Shown in pieces: positions 22,449 to 31,494 of a stretch of DNA of 64,000 nucleotides. The notes under the pieces were generated by a model. It was not told where the DNA came from and made no database searches. It worked only from the letters and a program-made list of their open reading frames with translations. The translations under genes were made by a program, and so were the position numbers. This stretch comes from Cellulomonas denverensis (lineage in GTDB: Bacteria; Actinomycetota; Actinomycetes; Actinomycetales; Cellulomonadaceae), in the NCBI RefSeq assembly GCF_012396125.1, contig NZ_JAAXOX010000001.1:744001-808000 (forward strand), written 5' to 3'. Position 1 is the stretch's first letter, and each line of letters opens with the position of its first letter.

Positions 22449-25400
22449 TCACGGGATCGGGGTGGGCTGGGCGTCGGTGGGACCGGACCGGCCGTCGGAC
22501 AGCGCGCGGCGGCCACGGCGGGATCCGGACTGGAAGCTGGACAGCCGATCGCGCACGGCGTCGGCGTCCCGGGGTGCGGCACCGGTCGCCGGGGCGATCT
22601 CCGGGGCCGCGGGCACCTGGTTGGGCACCCGGCGGGCCAGTGATCCGGCAGGCCGGTCGACCGTCTTCGGCCGGTAGGCGGACAGCTGGCTCAGCTCGCT
22701 CAACGCCTGCTCCTGGATGTCGGCTCGCATCGCGAGGGTGGCGGCGCCCTGAGCGCCGAAGGCACCCGCGCCGAGGTCGGATTCGGCCTGCTCCGGCGCC
22801 CAGCCGGTCGGGGTGACCGGTGCGGCACCGTCCTGCGGTTCGGCATCGGTGCGGGCGGCCCGCGCCGAGGCCCAGGCGCCGAGGTCACGACGCTGACCGG
22901 TGGTGGGCGCCGACGGGGTGTCCTCCACCGGGGGCGGCACCTCGCCGCGGACCCGGGTGGGCAGCGCCGACGAGGGGGTGCCGTCCGCCGCGTCGTGCTC
23001 GGCCGGGGCCCAGGCGCCTGCCGGGGACCAGGCCGGTGCGGCGCCGGGGGCGGGCTGCTCGGGCGCGGGGGCCTGCTCCTGGCCAGGTGCCCAGGAGCCG
23101 GGGACTGCCGGATCGGCGGCCCAGGAGCCGGGCGTGGCCGGGCTGGTGGCCCAGGGGCCGGGGGCTGCCGGGTCGGTGGCCGGGGACGCGGGGGCAGCCG
23201 GGTCGGTAGCCCAGGACGCCGGCGCGGCCGGAGTGCCACCAGCAGACGCGGCGACACCACCGTCGACAGGAGCCGCCGGCGACCAGGACCCTGGTTCCGC
23301 GTCGGAGCGAGCGGTCGAGGCCCACGCCCCGGCACCCGGGCCGACCGGCGGGGTCGGAGTCCACGACTCCTCGGCAGCCGGCGCGCCGGCCTGGCCGACC
23401 GGCGGGGTCGCGGTCCACTGCCCACCGCCCGCCAGGCCCGGCTCGGCGGCCCAGTCCGGTGTCCCGGCCGAGGCCCACTCGGGCGACCCGGCCGCCGGGT
23501 CCTGCGCGGCCGGTCCGGCCGGGGTCCAGTCCTGCACGGTGGTCGGCGCGGTGTCCTGCGGCGCCCAGGTCGGCACCGGCACCCGCTCGACGGCGGGGGC
23601 GGTGGCAGGGGCCGGGGTGGCCGCCGGGGTGGCCGGGGTCGCCGTGCCGGTGGGGGTGACCAGCTTGTGCGCACCGGTCACCGCGCGCGGCTCGGTGGGG
23701 CGACGGCGACGACCGAAGGAGAAGAACGGCCGCCGGGCCTTCGCGCCACGCTCGCGGCGGGGCGGAGCAGGGGGCTCGTCGGTGCCGTCGCCGCGCACCA
23801 CGCTGGCGAAGTCCGGGACCTCGACCCGTCGCTCCCGGGCCGGGGCGGGCGCGTCCGCCGCGTCGATCGGGGCGAAGGGCTCGGGCACGTGGAACGGCGG
23901 CTCGGAGCGGGTGGCCTCGGCGGGCACGGCGGCCTGCGGGCCGGGCGCCGGCTCCGGCGCGGGCGATCCGGCGGTGGGGCCGACGTCCTGGGCGCGCGCA
24001 CCGGACTCGGTCGCGCCCCACTCCGGGTCGGCGGTCGAGCCCGCATCCACACCCGGCAGGTCCCAGGTCGCGTCCACGCCCGGCACATCGTTGCCCGGCC
24101 CGTCCGCGACCAGACCCGGCACAGCCCCCGCCGCCGATCCGTCGGTCCCGGCGCCCGAGGTCTCCGGCACCGGATACGGCTCCGCCGCCAGCCAGTCCTG
24201 CTCCGCGGCAGGCCCCTCGTCGACCACGGCGCCGAAGGACTCGACCGGCACCGGCCCGCCCCATCCGGCGACCAGCGGCTCGTCCTCGTCCGGCATCAGC
24301 GCGGGCACCACGAACCCGGCGGCGTGGTTCTCCGCAACGGTCGCGGCGAACTCCTCCGGCAGGTCACCACGGCTGCTGAACCCGGCGGCATCGTCCGGCT
24401 CCGGCACCGGGGCAGCAACGGGCTCGGCGGGCTCGTCCGGCACCGGCGCAGCAGCGGTCGCGGCCGACTCCTCCGGCACGGCACCACGACCGCGGAACCC
24501 GGCGAACAGCCCGGCCCGCGGCCCGGCAGGGCCCTCCGGCACGGACTCGGTCGCCGCCGGGTCGGCGGCGGTCCCCGGGGTGCGGGTCGGCAGCCCCGAC
24601 GCGCCACGGCTCGGCAGCCCGGCGCCACGGGAGGGCAGCGGTGCGGCATCCGGCGCGATGGCGGGCGCCCAACCGGCGGAGGCGGTGGCGATCTCCGGGG
24701 CGAGGGTGGTCTCGGCGGGGGCGGGCAGCACGACATCCGGCTGCGCGACCGGCTCGGCGGTCCGCTCGGTACCGCTGGTCCGCCGCCGGGGCAGGCCGGT
24801 GCCGGTGGCGCCGTCGGTGAGGGCGGCCAGGTCGACCGGCACCGCGGTGGGCGGTTCGGGCTGCCCGGCGGGGTCGATGGCCGGCATAGCACCGGTGGCG
24901 GCGCTCTCCAGCGGCCCGGCGGTCCCGGGCTCGGCGGTGAACAGCGCGCCGGGGAAGGTGACGGTGGCGACCGTGCCGGAGCCGCCGTCGGAGACCCGGG
25001 CCAGCGAGACCTGCGCGCCGAGCCGGGCGGCCAGCCGGGCGACCACGTACAGGCCCAGACGCTGGGCGCCGATGGCGTCGGTGGCGGCAGCGGAGGCGAT
25101 GGTGGCGTTGGCCTCGGCGAGCTCGTCGTCGCTCATGCCCAGGCCCTGGTCGGTGATGGTGACCAGCACCTGGCGGTCGCCGCTGCGCTCACCGGCACGC
25201 TCGGCGGTGCGGACCTGCACCGGGGTGCCGGGCTCGGAGAACAGGGTGGCGTTCTCCAGCAGCTCGGCCATCAGGTGTGCGGCGGCCAGGGCGTTGAAGC
25301 CGTGCATCAGCGGGTCGGCGCCCAGGTCGAGCTGCACCCGGTCGTACTGCTCGATCTCGGAGGACGCGGTGCGGACCACGTCGGACAGCGGCATCGCCTC

Positions 25401-26813
25401 GCGCAGCCGGCGGCCGGAGTCGATGCCGGCCAGCACCAGCAGCGACTCGGCGTTGCGGCGCATCCGGGTGGCCAGGTGGTCCAGGCGGAACAGGTTCGCC
25501 AGGGTCGCCGGGTCCTCCTCGGAGCGTTCCAGGGAGTCGATGAAGGCGAGCTGGCGGCCGAGCAGCACCTGGTCGCGGCGGGCCACGTTGACGAACATCT
25601 CCGCGATCGAGCCGCGCAGCGCCGCCTGGTCCCGGGCGACCTGGATGGTGGTGGCGTTCACCGAGTTGAAGGCCGCGGCCAGTCGCCCGACCTCGTCCCG
25701 GGAGGTCACCGGGATCTCGGCCAGCGACAGGTCGGGGGCCTTGCCCGGCTCGGCGACCTGCTCGACCAGGCGCGGCAGCTCCTCGCGGACCTCACCGGCG
25801 GCCGTGGTCAGGCGGCGCAGCGGGATGACGATGCCGCGGGACACCAGGAAGGCGATCACGATGGACAGCGCGGTCGCGGCCACCGTGATGCCCACGGTGA
25901 TCAGTGCCTCGCGCTGGGCCTCGGCGGCCAGGCGGTCGGCCTGGTCGCTCGCGGAGGCCAGCAGGTCGTCACCGACCGGTCGCAGGGTGGCGAGCTCGGC
26001 GTTGACCAGGGCGTTCCATCGGGCACTGTTCACCGAGGCGATGGTCTCGGGGTTGCCGGACTCGATCGCCAGCTGCATCGCGGCCAGGTCGGCATCCCGG
26101 GAGGGCAGCTGGATGCCGGCGAGCCGCAGGTTGTTGGTGGTGGTGCGGGCCTGGGTCCGGGCGTCGTCGGCCACCGCGAACAGCCCGGCGAGTTCACGCA
26201 CCTGCTCGGGGTCGGCCCCGTCGTCCAGCAGCACCTCCACCGAGGTCGGCTGGGCGCGCAGCACCCGCTCGATGGTGGTGGCGACCTGGCCGTAGGCGGT
26301 CAGCCGGGAACCGAGCGACCGGTCGGACAGTGTCTCGGCCACCAGGGCGGGCACGTTGTTCTGTGCCGCGATCACGTCGGTGTAGTTGGAGACCACCAGG
26401 GACTGCGGCAGCGTCTCGTTGTCGACCTGGCTGCGGATGCTGCTCAGGTCGGCCTTGGTGGTCGCGGTCTCGATCGCCTCGCCGACCCGGAAGTCCAGGT
26501 CGGACAGGTCGAGGCCCGCGATCGACTCGGCCAGCGCCGCGAGCGCCCGGTCGGTGGACCCGCGCGAGGAGTTCAGGTTGCCGGACAGCGGCTCGTCGCC
26601 GGCCTTCTGCATGGAGATGGTGCGTTCCTGCTGCAGCGCCTCGACCGCGATGGCGTAGTCCGGGAGCACCTGCACGACCTGGCTCACCGCGGCGGCGGTC
26701 CGGGCCTGCGCGGCCGACTGCACCGCGATGTAGGCACTGGCCACCAGCAGCACCAGCACCGGCAGCGCGAGCACCGCCAGCACCTTGGCGCGGATGCCGA
26801 GCCTGCGCAGCAT
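22449..26813 (-). CDS. Nitrate/nitrite-sensor-type histidine kinase (CvnA) with very long Pro/Ala tail
   Basis: A 1454-aa membrane kinase, the input of the conservon. TM1 (about 11-31) and TM2 (about 300-325) enclose an extracytoplasmic NIT-type helical sensor domain (DYAIAVEALQQERTISMQK at its start). A HAMP linker follows TM2, then a dimerisation helix with LFRLDHLATRMRRN (His near 447) and an HATPase_c domain with N-box LMAELLENATLFS (about 519), G1 DQGLGMSDDEL and G2 GLYVVARLAARLG. From about 640 to the end the protein is a low-complexity Pro/Ala/Trp-rich tail with repeated WA-, PAAPASWA-type units and one basic patch (RRPFFSFGRRRR). The tail is more than half of the protein. An AGGAGG Shine-Dalgarno lies 9 nt before the ATG at 26813. 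Confidence 0.9.
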   Translation of the reverse strand: MLRRLGIRAKVLAVLALPVLVLLVASAYIAVQSAAQARTAAAVSQVVQVLPDYAIAVEALQQERTISMQKAGDEPLSGNLNSSRGSTDRALAALAESIAGLDLSDLDFRVGEAIETATTKADLSSIRSQVDNETLPQSLVVSNYTDVIAAQNNVPALVAETLSDRSLGSRLTAYGQVATTIERVLRAQPTSVEVLLDDGADPEQVRELAGLFAVADDARTQARTTTNNLRLAGIQLPSRDADLAAMQLAIESGNPETIASVNSARWNALVNAELATLRPVGDDLLASASDQADRLAAEAQREALITVGITVAATALSIVIAFLVSRGIVIPLRRLTTAAGEVREELPRLVEQVAEPGKAPDLSLAEIPVTSRDEVGRLAAAFNSVNATTIQVARDQAALRGSIAEMFVNVARRDQVLLGRQLAFIDSLERSEEDPATLANLFRLDHLATRMRRNAESLLVLAGIDSGRRLREAMPLSDVVRTASSEIEQYDRVQLDLGADPLMHGFNALAAAHLMAELLENATLFSEPGTPVQVRTAERAGERSGDRQVLVTITDQGLGMSDDELAEANATIASAAATDAIGAQRLGLYVVARLAARLGAQVSLARVSDGGSGTVATVTFPGALFTAEPGTAGPLESAATGAMPAIDPAGQPEPPTAVPVDLAALTDGATGTGLPRRRTSGTERTAEPVAQPDVVLPAPAETTLAPEIATASAGWAPAIAPDAAPLPSRGAGLPSRGASGLPTRTPGTAADPAATESVPEGPAGPRAGLFAGFRGRGAVPEESAATAAAPVPDEPAEPVAAPVPEPDDAAGFSSRGDLPEEFAATVAENHAAGFVVPALMPDEDEPLVAGWGGPVPVESFGAVVDEGPAAEQDWLAAEPYPVPETSGAGTDGSAAGAVPGLVADGPGNDVPGVDATWDLPGVDAGSTADPEWGATESGARAQDVGPTAGSPAPEPAPGPQAAVPAEATRSEPPFHVPEPFAPIDAADAPAPARERRVEVPDFASVVRGDGTDEPPAPPRRERGAKARRPFFSFGRRRRPTEPRAVTGAHKLVTPTGTATPATPAATPAPATAPAVERVPVPTWAPQDTAPTTVQDWTPAGPAAQDPAAGSPEWASAGTPDWAAEPGLAGGGQWTATPPVGQAGAPAAEESWTPTPPVGPGAGAWASTARSDAEPGSWSPAAPVDGGVAASAGGTPAAPASWATDPAAPASPATDPAAPGPWATSPATPGSWAADPAVPGSWAPGQEQAPAPEQPAPGAAPAWSPAGAWAPAEHDAADGTPSSALPTRVRGEVPPPVEDTPSAPTTGQRRDLGAWASARAARTDAEPQDGAAPVTPTGWAPEQAESDLGAGAFGAQGAATLAMRADIQEQALSELSQLSAYRPKTVDRPAGSLARRVPNQVPAAPEIAPATGAAPRDADAVRDRLSSFQSGSRRGRRALSDGRSGPTDAQPTPIP

Positions 26814-26943
26814 GTCGACCTGCCTCCTGAGTCTCCCGCGACCGGTCGGCCGTCGGCGGGCACACTCGCGGAGAGCGCCCGTTCACAGCCCATCGGCCGA
26901 TTCACCCGGCGACATGAGCGCTCGGCGCGGATTCATCCGGACG

Positions 26944-26949
26944 TACCCT
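26944..26949 (+). promoter_or_regulatory. Putative leaderless -10 of quinone oxidoreductase gene
   Basis: TACCCT followed by 6 nt and the ATG at 26956, with no Shine-Dalgarno sequence. It lies in the 142-bp region divergent from the sensor kinase. Confidence 0.6.
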
Positions 26950-26955
26950 CGACGG

Positions 26956-27939
26956 ATGCGAGTCGTGCAGGTGGAACAACCCGGTGGACCGGAGTGCCTG
27001 GTCGTGGCGCAGCGACCCGATCCGGTGCCGGGACCGGGTGAGCTGGTGATCCGGGTGGCCGCCGCCGGGGTGAACCGTGCGGACCTGCTGCAGCGCGAGG
27101 GTCACTACCCACCGCCGCCGGGCGCCCCGGACTGGCCCGGGCTGGAGGTCTCCGGCACGGTGGCCGCACGCGGGGCCGGGGTGGACCCGGCGGCCTGGCC
27201 GGACGATCTGCCGGTGGCCGCGCTGCTGGCCGGCGGTGGCTACGCCGAGTACGTGCTGGTGCCGGCCGGGCAGGTGCTGCGGGTGCCGGCGGGCCTGGAC
27301 CTGGTGACCGCCGGTGGCCTGCCGGAGGCCGCCTGCACGGCGTGGACCAACCTGGTCGACACCGGTGGGCTGGCGCCGGGCCAGACCCTGCTGGTGCAGG
27401 GCGGATCGGGCGGGGTCGGCTCGTTCGCGGTGCAGCTGGCGGCGGCGCTGGGCGTCCGGGTGCTGACCACGGCCGGTGGCTCGGAGCGGGCGGCGCGCTG
27501 CCGGGAACTGGGCGCCGACCTGGTGATCGACCACCGCAGCGAGGACGTGCCGGCCGCGGTGCTGGCGGCCACCGGCGGCCGCGGGGTGGACGTGATCCTG
27601 GACGTGCTGGGCGCCGGCGGGCTGGACCAGAACCTGGCCTGCCTGGCCACCGGCGGCCGGCTGGTGGTGATCGGCACCCAGCGCGGCACCCGCGGCACGC
27701 TGGACCTGGCCGCGCTGATGGCCAAGCGCGCCGTGGTCACCGGCACCACCCTGCGCCCGCGGAGCGTGCCGGAGAAGACCGCGGTGGTCGCCGCGGTGAC
27801 CGAGCACGTCCTGCCGCTGGTCGCCGACGGCCGGGTCCGCCCGGTGGTGCACGCCCGGCTCCCGCTGGACCGGGCCGCCGACGCCCACCGGCTGATGGAC
27901 TCCGGCGAGGTCTTCGGCAAGGTGCTGCTGCTGCCCTGA
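26956..27939 (+). CDS. NAD(P)H-quinone oxidoreductase (zeta-crystallin/PIG3 family)
   Basis: A 327-aa MDR-superfamily reductase without zinc ligands. The N-terminal catalytic GroES-like domain includes AAGVNRADLLQREGHYPPPPG and PGLEVSGTV, motifs close to PIG3-type quinone reductases. The Rossmann domain has the NADPH motif LLVQGGSGGVGSFAVQLA (about 145-162), and VIDHRSEDV and GGRGVDVILDVLG follow. It should reduce quinones or reactive aldehydes using NADPH. Leaderless start at ATG 26956. It is followed 44 bp later by bpa on the same strand. Confidence 0.92.
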   Translation: MRVVQVEQPGGPECLVVAQRPDPVPGPGELVIRVAAAGVNRADLLQREGHYPPPPGAPDWPGLEVSGTVAARGAGVDPAAWPDDLPVAALLAGGGYAEYVLVPAGQVLRVPAGLDLVTAGGLPEAACTAWTNLVDTGGLAPGQTLLVQGGSGGVGSFAVQLAAALGVRVLTTAGGSERAARCRELGADLVIDHRSEDVPAAVLAATGGRGVDVILDVLGAGGLDQNLACLATGGRLVVIGTQRGTRGTLDLAALMAKRAVVTGTTLRPRSVPEKTAVVAAVTEHVLPLVADGRVRPVVHARLPLDRAADAHRLMDSGEVFGKVLLLP

Positions 27940-27983
27940 CCCGGGCGGTCGCGCGACGGCCCGGCGAGCGGCAGCATCGGGGT

Positions 27984-28490
27984 ATGACCACCGATGACGC
28001 GAAGCCCGACCGTCCGCGGATCGTCGTCCTGGGCGACGGCGCGCAGCCCGGCGAGGAGGAGTCCGGCGGCGACCTCGCACCGCAGATCGACCAGCCGGCC
28101 AAGGTGATGCGGATCGGCACCATGATCAAGCAGCTGCTGGACGAGGTGCGGTCCGCCCCGCTGGACGACGCCGCCCGCACCCGGCTGGCCGAGGTGCACG
28201 AGCGCTCGCTCACCGAGCTGGAGGACGGCCTGTCGCCGGAGCTGGTCGAGGAGCTGCACCGGATCACGTTGCCGTTCACCGAGGACGCCGCACCCTCCGA
28301 TGCCGAACTGCGGATCGCCCAGGCCCAGCTGGTCGGCTGGCTGGAGGGCCTGTTCCACGGCATCCAGACCGCCCTGGTCGCCCAGCAGATGGCCGCACAG
28401 TCCCAGCTCAGCCAGATGCGCCGCGCCCTGCCGGGGACTCCCCCGCCGGCCGGGCGTCCCGGCGAGCACGGTCCTGGGCAGTACCTCTAG
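27984..28490 (+). CDS. bpa: Bacterial proteasome activator Bpa (PafE-type)
   Basis: A 168-aa protein matching the ATP-independent proteasome activator family. The core helical region contains PAKVMRIGTMIKQLLDEVRSAPLD (39-62) and VGWLEGLFHGIQTALVAQQMAAQSQL (117-142). The protein ends in GQYL, the C-terminal motif that docks into the 20S alpha ring. Bpa forms a dodecameric ring that opens the proteasome for unfolded or heat-shock substrates; its presence implies that the host has a 20S proteasome. The ATG at 27984 is preceded by CAGCAT and 6 nt (leaderless-type). Its TAG stop overlaps the convergent EamA stop in a CTAG tetranucleotide. Confidence 0.93.
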   Translation: MTTDDAKPDRPRIVVLGDGAQPGEEESGGDLAPQIDQPAKVMRIGTMIKQLLDEVRSAPLDDAARTRLAEVHERSLTELEDGLSPELVEELHRITLPFTEDAAPSDAELRIAQAQLVGWLEGLFHGIQTALVAQQMAAQSQLSQMRRALPGTPPPAGRPGEHGPGQYL

Positions 28491-29377
28491 CCGACGACTC
28501 GCGGCCGGCGGCTCGGCACCGCGGTCAGCAGGATCGCCGCCGAGACGCAGGCCAGCCCGGCGATCTCCCAGCCGTGCGGCCACTGGCGCAGCGCCACCGC
28601 GCCCACCACCGCCGCGGTGGCCGGCAGCAGCGCCAGCAGCACCGCGAAGGTGGCGGCGGTGACCCGGCGCAGCACGACCTGTTCCACGGCATAGGGCACC
28701 ACCGAGGACAGCACCGCGATGCCGACCACCGCGGCGGCCAGCGCCGGGTCGTGCCACACCGGTCCGGAGCCGCCCGCCAGGAAGGGCGCGAACACGATCG
28801 CCCCGGCCGCCATCCCGACCGCGAGCGAGGCGAAGCCGTCCGGCGCGTCCGGCCCGGCATCGGTCCCGGTGGCCACCCGCCGGCCGAGCAGGATGTACCC
28901 AGCCCAGCACGCGGCGGCGGCCCCGATCGCGATCAGCCCGTGCGTCACCCGGGGGTCGTCCCCGGCGCCGAGCTGCACGCCGGCTAGCGCCACCACCCCG
29001 GCGGCGGCGACCACGATGCCGAGCCGTTCCCGCCAGCCGCGCCCGGTGACCGCGGCCACCGCCACCGGCCCGAGGAACTCGATCGCCACCGCGGTGCCCA
29101 GCGGCAGCACGTCGATCGCCAGGTAGAAGGTCACGTTCATCGCGGCCAGCACCACGCCGAACAGGGCTGCGGTCAGCAGCGAGCGCCGGGTCCAGCGCGC
29201 CCGCCAGGGCCGCCGCCAGGCGATCAGCACCACCGCGGCCACCGCGATCCGCAGCCAGGCCACCGTCGGCGAGGCGATCACCGCGAACAGTCCCACCGCC
29301 AGCGCGGCCCCGGCGTACTGGGTCAGCCCGGAGAAGACGAACAGCACCGGCGCGGGGACACGGTGGGGCGCGGGCAC
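28487..29377 (-). CDS. EamA-family (RhtA-like) transporter
   Basis: A 296-aa inner-membrane protein with ten hydrophobic helices in two EamA repeats; ALFGVVLAAMNVTFYLAIDVLPLGTAVAIEFLGPVAVA is the strongly conserved first-repeat segment of RhtA-type threonine/homoserine exporters. It probably exports amino acids or related metabolites. The start is GTG at 29377, with TAGGCT 6 nt upstream on the minus strand (29384-29389). Its stop shares CTAG with the convergent bpa gene. Confidence 0.9.
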   Translation of the reverse strand: MPAPHRVPAPVLFVFSGLTQYAGAALAVGLFAVIASPTVAWLRIAVAAVVLIAWRRPWRARWTRRSLLTAALFGVVLAAMNVTFYLAIDVLPLGTAVAIEFLGPVAVAAVTGRGWRERLGIVVAAAGVVALAGVQLGAGDDPRVTHGLIAIGAAAACWAGYILLGRRVATGTDAGPDAPDGFASLAVGMAAGAIVFAPFLAGGSGPVWHDPALAAAVVGIAVLSSVVPYAVEQVVLRRVTAATFAVLLALLPATAAVVGAVALRQWPHGWEIAGLACVSAAILLTAVPSRRPRVVG

Positions 29378-29383
29378 CGCACC

Positions 29384-29389
29384 AGCCTA
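29384..29389 (-). promoter_or_regulatory. Putative leaderless -10 of eamA-type gene
   Basis: TAGGCT on the minus strand followed by 6 nt and the GTG at 29377. Confidence 0.55.
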
Positions 29390-29395
29390 CGCAGC

Positions 29396-29430
29396 AGGGA
29401 ACCCCCGGCCCGCGCGGCCGGGGGTTCCCT
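29396..29430. terminator. Perfect 15-bp hairpin ending the sugar ABC operon
   Basis: 29396-29410 pairs perfectly with 29416-29430 around a 5-nt loop. It lies 15 bp after the stop of the last permease gene (minus strand) and just upstream of the EamA promoter. Confidence 0.88.
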
Positions 29431-29444
29431 GAGTGCTCGCGGGA

Positions 29445-30410
29445 TCAGCCCTTGACCGACCCCGCCAGCAGCCCGCGGACGAAGTAGCGCTGCAGGGCGA
29501 GGAAGACCACCAGCGGCACGATCATCGAGATGAACGCCCCGGCGGTCAGGACGTGCCACTCCCCGCCCCGGCTGCCGGCCATCTCGGCCACCGCGACGGT
29601 CAGCGGGCGTGATCCGGTGCTGGTGAAGGTCAGGCCGACCAGCAGGTCGTTCCACACCCAGAGGAACTGGAAGATCCCGAAGGACGCGATCGCCGGGACC
29701 AGCAGCGGCAGCAGCACCCGCATGAAGATCTTCACGTGCCCGGCGCCGTCCACCCGGGCCGCCTCGACCAGGGAGGACGGGATGTCCTTCATGAAGTTGT
29801 GCAGCAGGAAGATCGCCAGTGGCAGCGCGAAGATCGAGTGCGACAGCCAGACGGTCCAGAACGTGCCGTTGATCCCCAGGTTCACGTAGTCCCGCAGCAG
29901 CGGCACCAGCGTGACTTGCAGCGGCACGATCTGCAGCGCGAACACCGCCACGAACAGGAACTCCCGGCCGCGGAAGTCGATCCAGGCGAAGGCGTAGGCC
30001 GCCAGCAGCGCGATGGTGATCGGGATGATCACCGCCGGGATCGTGATGACGAACGAGTTGACGAAGAACGTCGACAGGTTCGCCCCGGAGCCGAACAGTG
30101 CCTGGTCGTAGTTGTCCAGGGTGAACTCGGCGTCGCCGGAGAACAGTCCGCCGAACACCGTCCACCAGCCGGAGCGCCGGATGTCCAGCGCCGGCCGGAA
30201 GGACGTGACCAGCAGGCCGATCGACGGGATGGTCCACAACACCGCGATCACGATCGCGATCAGGGAGGCCCAGGGCGAGGTCAGCCGGCCCTTGGTGGCG
30301 ATGGCCCGCTTCTCCAGCCGGGACAGCCGCCGGGGGCGCTCCGGGTTGCCGGTGTCCGGCGCGAGCTCCTCCGGCACCGCACCCGTGGGAGGCAAGGGGG
30401 TGGTTGTCAT
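29445..30410 (-). CDS. Sugar ABC transporter permease (MalG-like)
   Basis: A 321-aa permease with six membrane helices and a cytoplasmic N-terminus. The EAA loop that contacts the ATPase reads EAARVDGAGHVKIFMRVLLPLLVPA (about residues 215-240). The protein ends RYFVRGLLAGSVKG, the usual MalG/LacG-type tail. It is the second permease of a binding-protein-dependent carbohydrate importer. The ATG at 30410 overlaps the first permease stop (ATGA). No ATPase gene is linked, so a shared MsiK-type multi-sugar ATPase elsewhere probably energises it. Confidence 0.93.
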   Translation of the reverse strand: MTTTPLPPTGAVPEELAPDTGNPERPRRLSRLEKRAIATKGRLTSPWASLIAIVIAVLWTIPSIGLLVTSFRPALDIRRSGWWTVFGGLFSGDAEFTLDNYDQALFGSGANLSTFFVNSFVITIPAVIIPITIALLAAYAFAWIDFRGREFLFVAVFALQIVPLQVTLVPLLRDYVNLGINGTFWTVWLSHSIFALPLAIFLLHNFMKDIPSSLVEAARVDGAGHVKIFMRVLLPLLVPAIASFGIFQFLWVWNDLLVGLTFTSTGSRPLTVAVAEMAGSRGGEWHVLTAGAFISMIVPLVVFLALQRYFVRGLLAGSVKG

Positions 30411-31396
30411 CGGATCTCCTCCGACCGGCGCAGCTGGCGCACGTTGTAGACGACGATCGGGATCACCAGGATGAACAGGATCACCGCGAGCGCGGCGCTC
30501 AGCCCCTGGTTGTTCTGCCGGAACGCCTGCGTGTAGAACTCGTTCGCGATCACCTGGGTGCCGAACTGCCCACCGGTCATGGTCCGGACGATGTCGAAGA
30601 CCTTCAGCGTGCCGATCGCGATCGTGGTGAGCACCACGACCAGCGCCGGCCGGATCGACGGCACCGTGATGTAGCGGAACATCTTGGTCCCGCCCAGACC
30701 GTCCAGCCGGGCCGCCTCCACGATGTCGTCCGGGATCGCCTTGATCGCCGCGGACAGCACCGTCATCGCGAAACCGGTCTGGATCCAGACCATCACCACG
30801 ATCAGGAACACGGTGTTCCACGGCGAGTTGATCAGGAACTGCTGCGGTTCGAGCCCGATCCAGACCAGCACCTGATTCAGCAGGCCGGTCTGGCTGACCC
30901 CCGGCTGGTTCGGCCGGAACTCATAGACGAACTTCCAGATGATCGAGGCGCCGACCATGGAGATCGCCATCGGGATGAACACCAGCGCCTTGGCCAGCTT
31001 CTCGAACCGGGTGCGGTCGACCAGCACCGCGTACAGCAGGCCGATCAGGGTGGAGGCCACCGGCACCAGGATCACCCAGACCGCGGTGGTGACCAGCACC
31101 CCCTGGAACTGGCCGGTGGTCAGCGCCTGGGTGTAGTTGTCCACCCCGACGAACTCCTGCCCGCGCCGGTCGAAGAACGAATTCCAGACCGTGATCAGCG
31201 CCGGGCGCACCAGGCCCCAGGCGAGCAGGAGCAGCGCGGGCCCGGCGAAGGCGGTCGCCACCGCCCAGCGCGGGACCCGCTTGGGGCGATCGACCAGCAG
31301 CAGGATCGCGCCCATCACGATCACGAACAGCGCGATCGCCAGGAACATCAGCAGGAACTTGCCACCTGTGGTGTTCGCATTCGTCAACCAGTCCAT
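30407..31396 (-). CDS. Sugar ABC transporter permease (MalF-like)
   Basis: A 329-aa permease with about eight hydrophobic segments; the first two are followed by DRPKRVPRW. The EAA motif EAARLDGLGGTKMFRYITVPSIRPAL lies near residues 220-245. It forms a heterodimer with the downstream MalG-like protein. The start is ATG 31396. It is separated from the binding-protein gene by 98 bp containing a stable hairpin, and overlaps the second permease by 4 bp. Confidence 0.93.
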   Translation of the reverse strand: MDWLTNANTTGGKFLLMFLAIALFVIVMGAILLLVDRPKRVPRWAVATAFAGPALLLLAWGLVRPALITVWNSFFDRRGQEFVGVDNYTQALTTGQFQGVLVTTAVWVILVPVASTLIGLLYAVLVDRTRFEKLAKALVFIPMAISMVGASIIWKFVYEFRPNQPGVSQTGLLNQVLVWIGLEPQQFLINSPWNTVFLIVVMVWIQTGFAMTVLSAAIKAIPDDIVEAARLDGLGGTKMFRYITVPSIRPALVVVLTTIAIGTLKVFDIVRTMTGGQFGTQVIANEFYTQAFRQNNQGLSAALAVILFILVIPIVVYNVRQLRRSEEIR

Positions 31397-31422
31397 CTGT
31401 CTCTCCGAGCTGGGTGGACCGG

Positions 31423-31455
31423 CCCGGCCGGGCAGGGGATTCCTGCCCGGCCGGG
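31423..31455. promoter_or_regulatory. Intercistronic hairpin between binding-protein and permease genes
   Basis: A perfect 14-bp GC-only stem (31423-31436 with 31442-31455) and a 5-nt loop, right after the binding-protein stop. Such hairpins commonly reduce read-through or protect the upstream mRNA, giving more binding protein than permease. Confidence 0.75.
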
Positions 31456-31494
31456 TCCGGTGTACCGATCAGGGCCGGCGTGAGCGGTGTGCGC

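Noticed and set aside
23000..24300. CRISPR-like or tandem DNA repeats in the kinase tail
   Set aside because: Repetition is at the level of Pro/Ala/Trp codons, with irregular spacing and no conserved repeat-spacer structure.
22900..27041. Very long plus-strand frames opposite the sensor kinase gene
   Set aside because: GC-rich codon bias leaves stop-free antisense frames. The kinase frame has recognisable domains; these have only low-complexity Arg/Gly/Pro-rich sequence.
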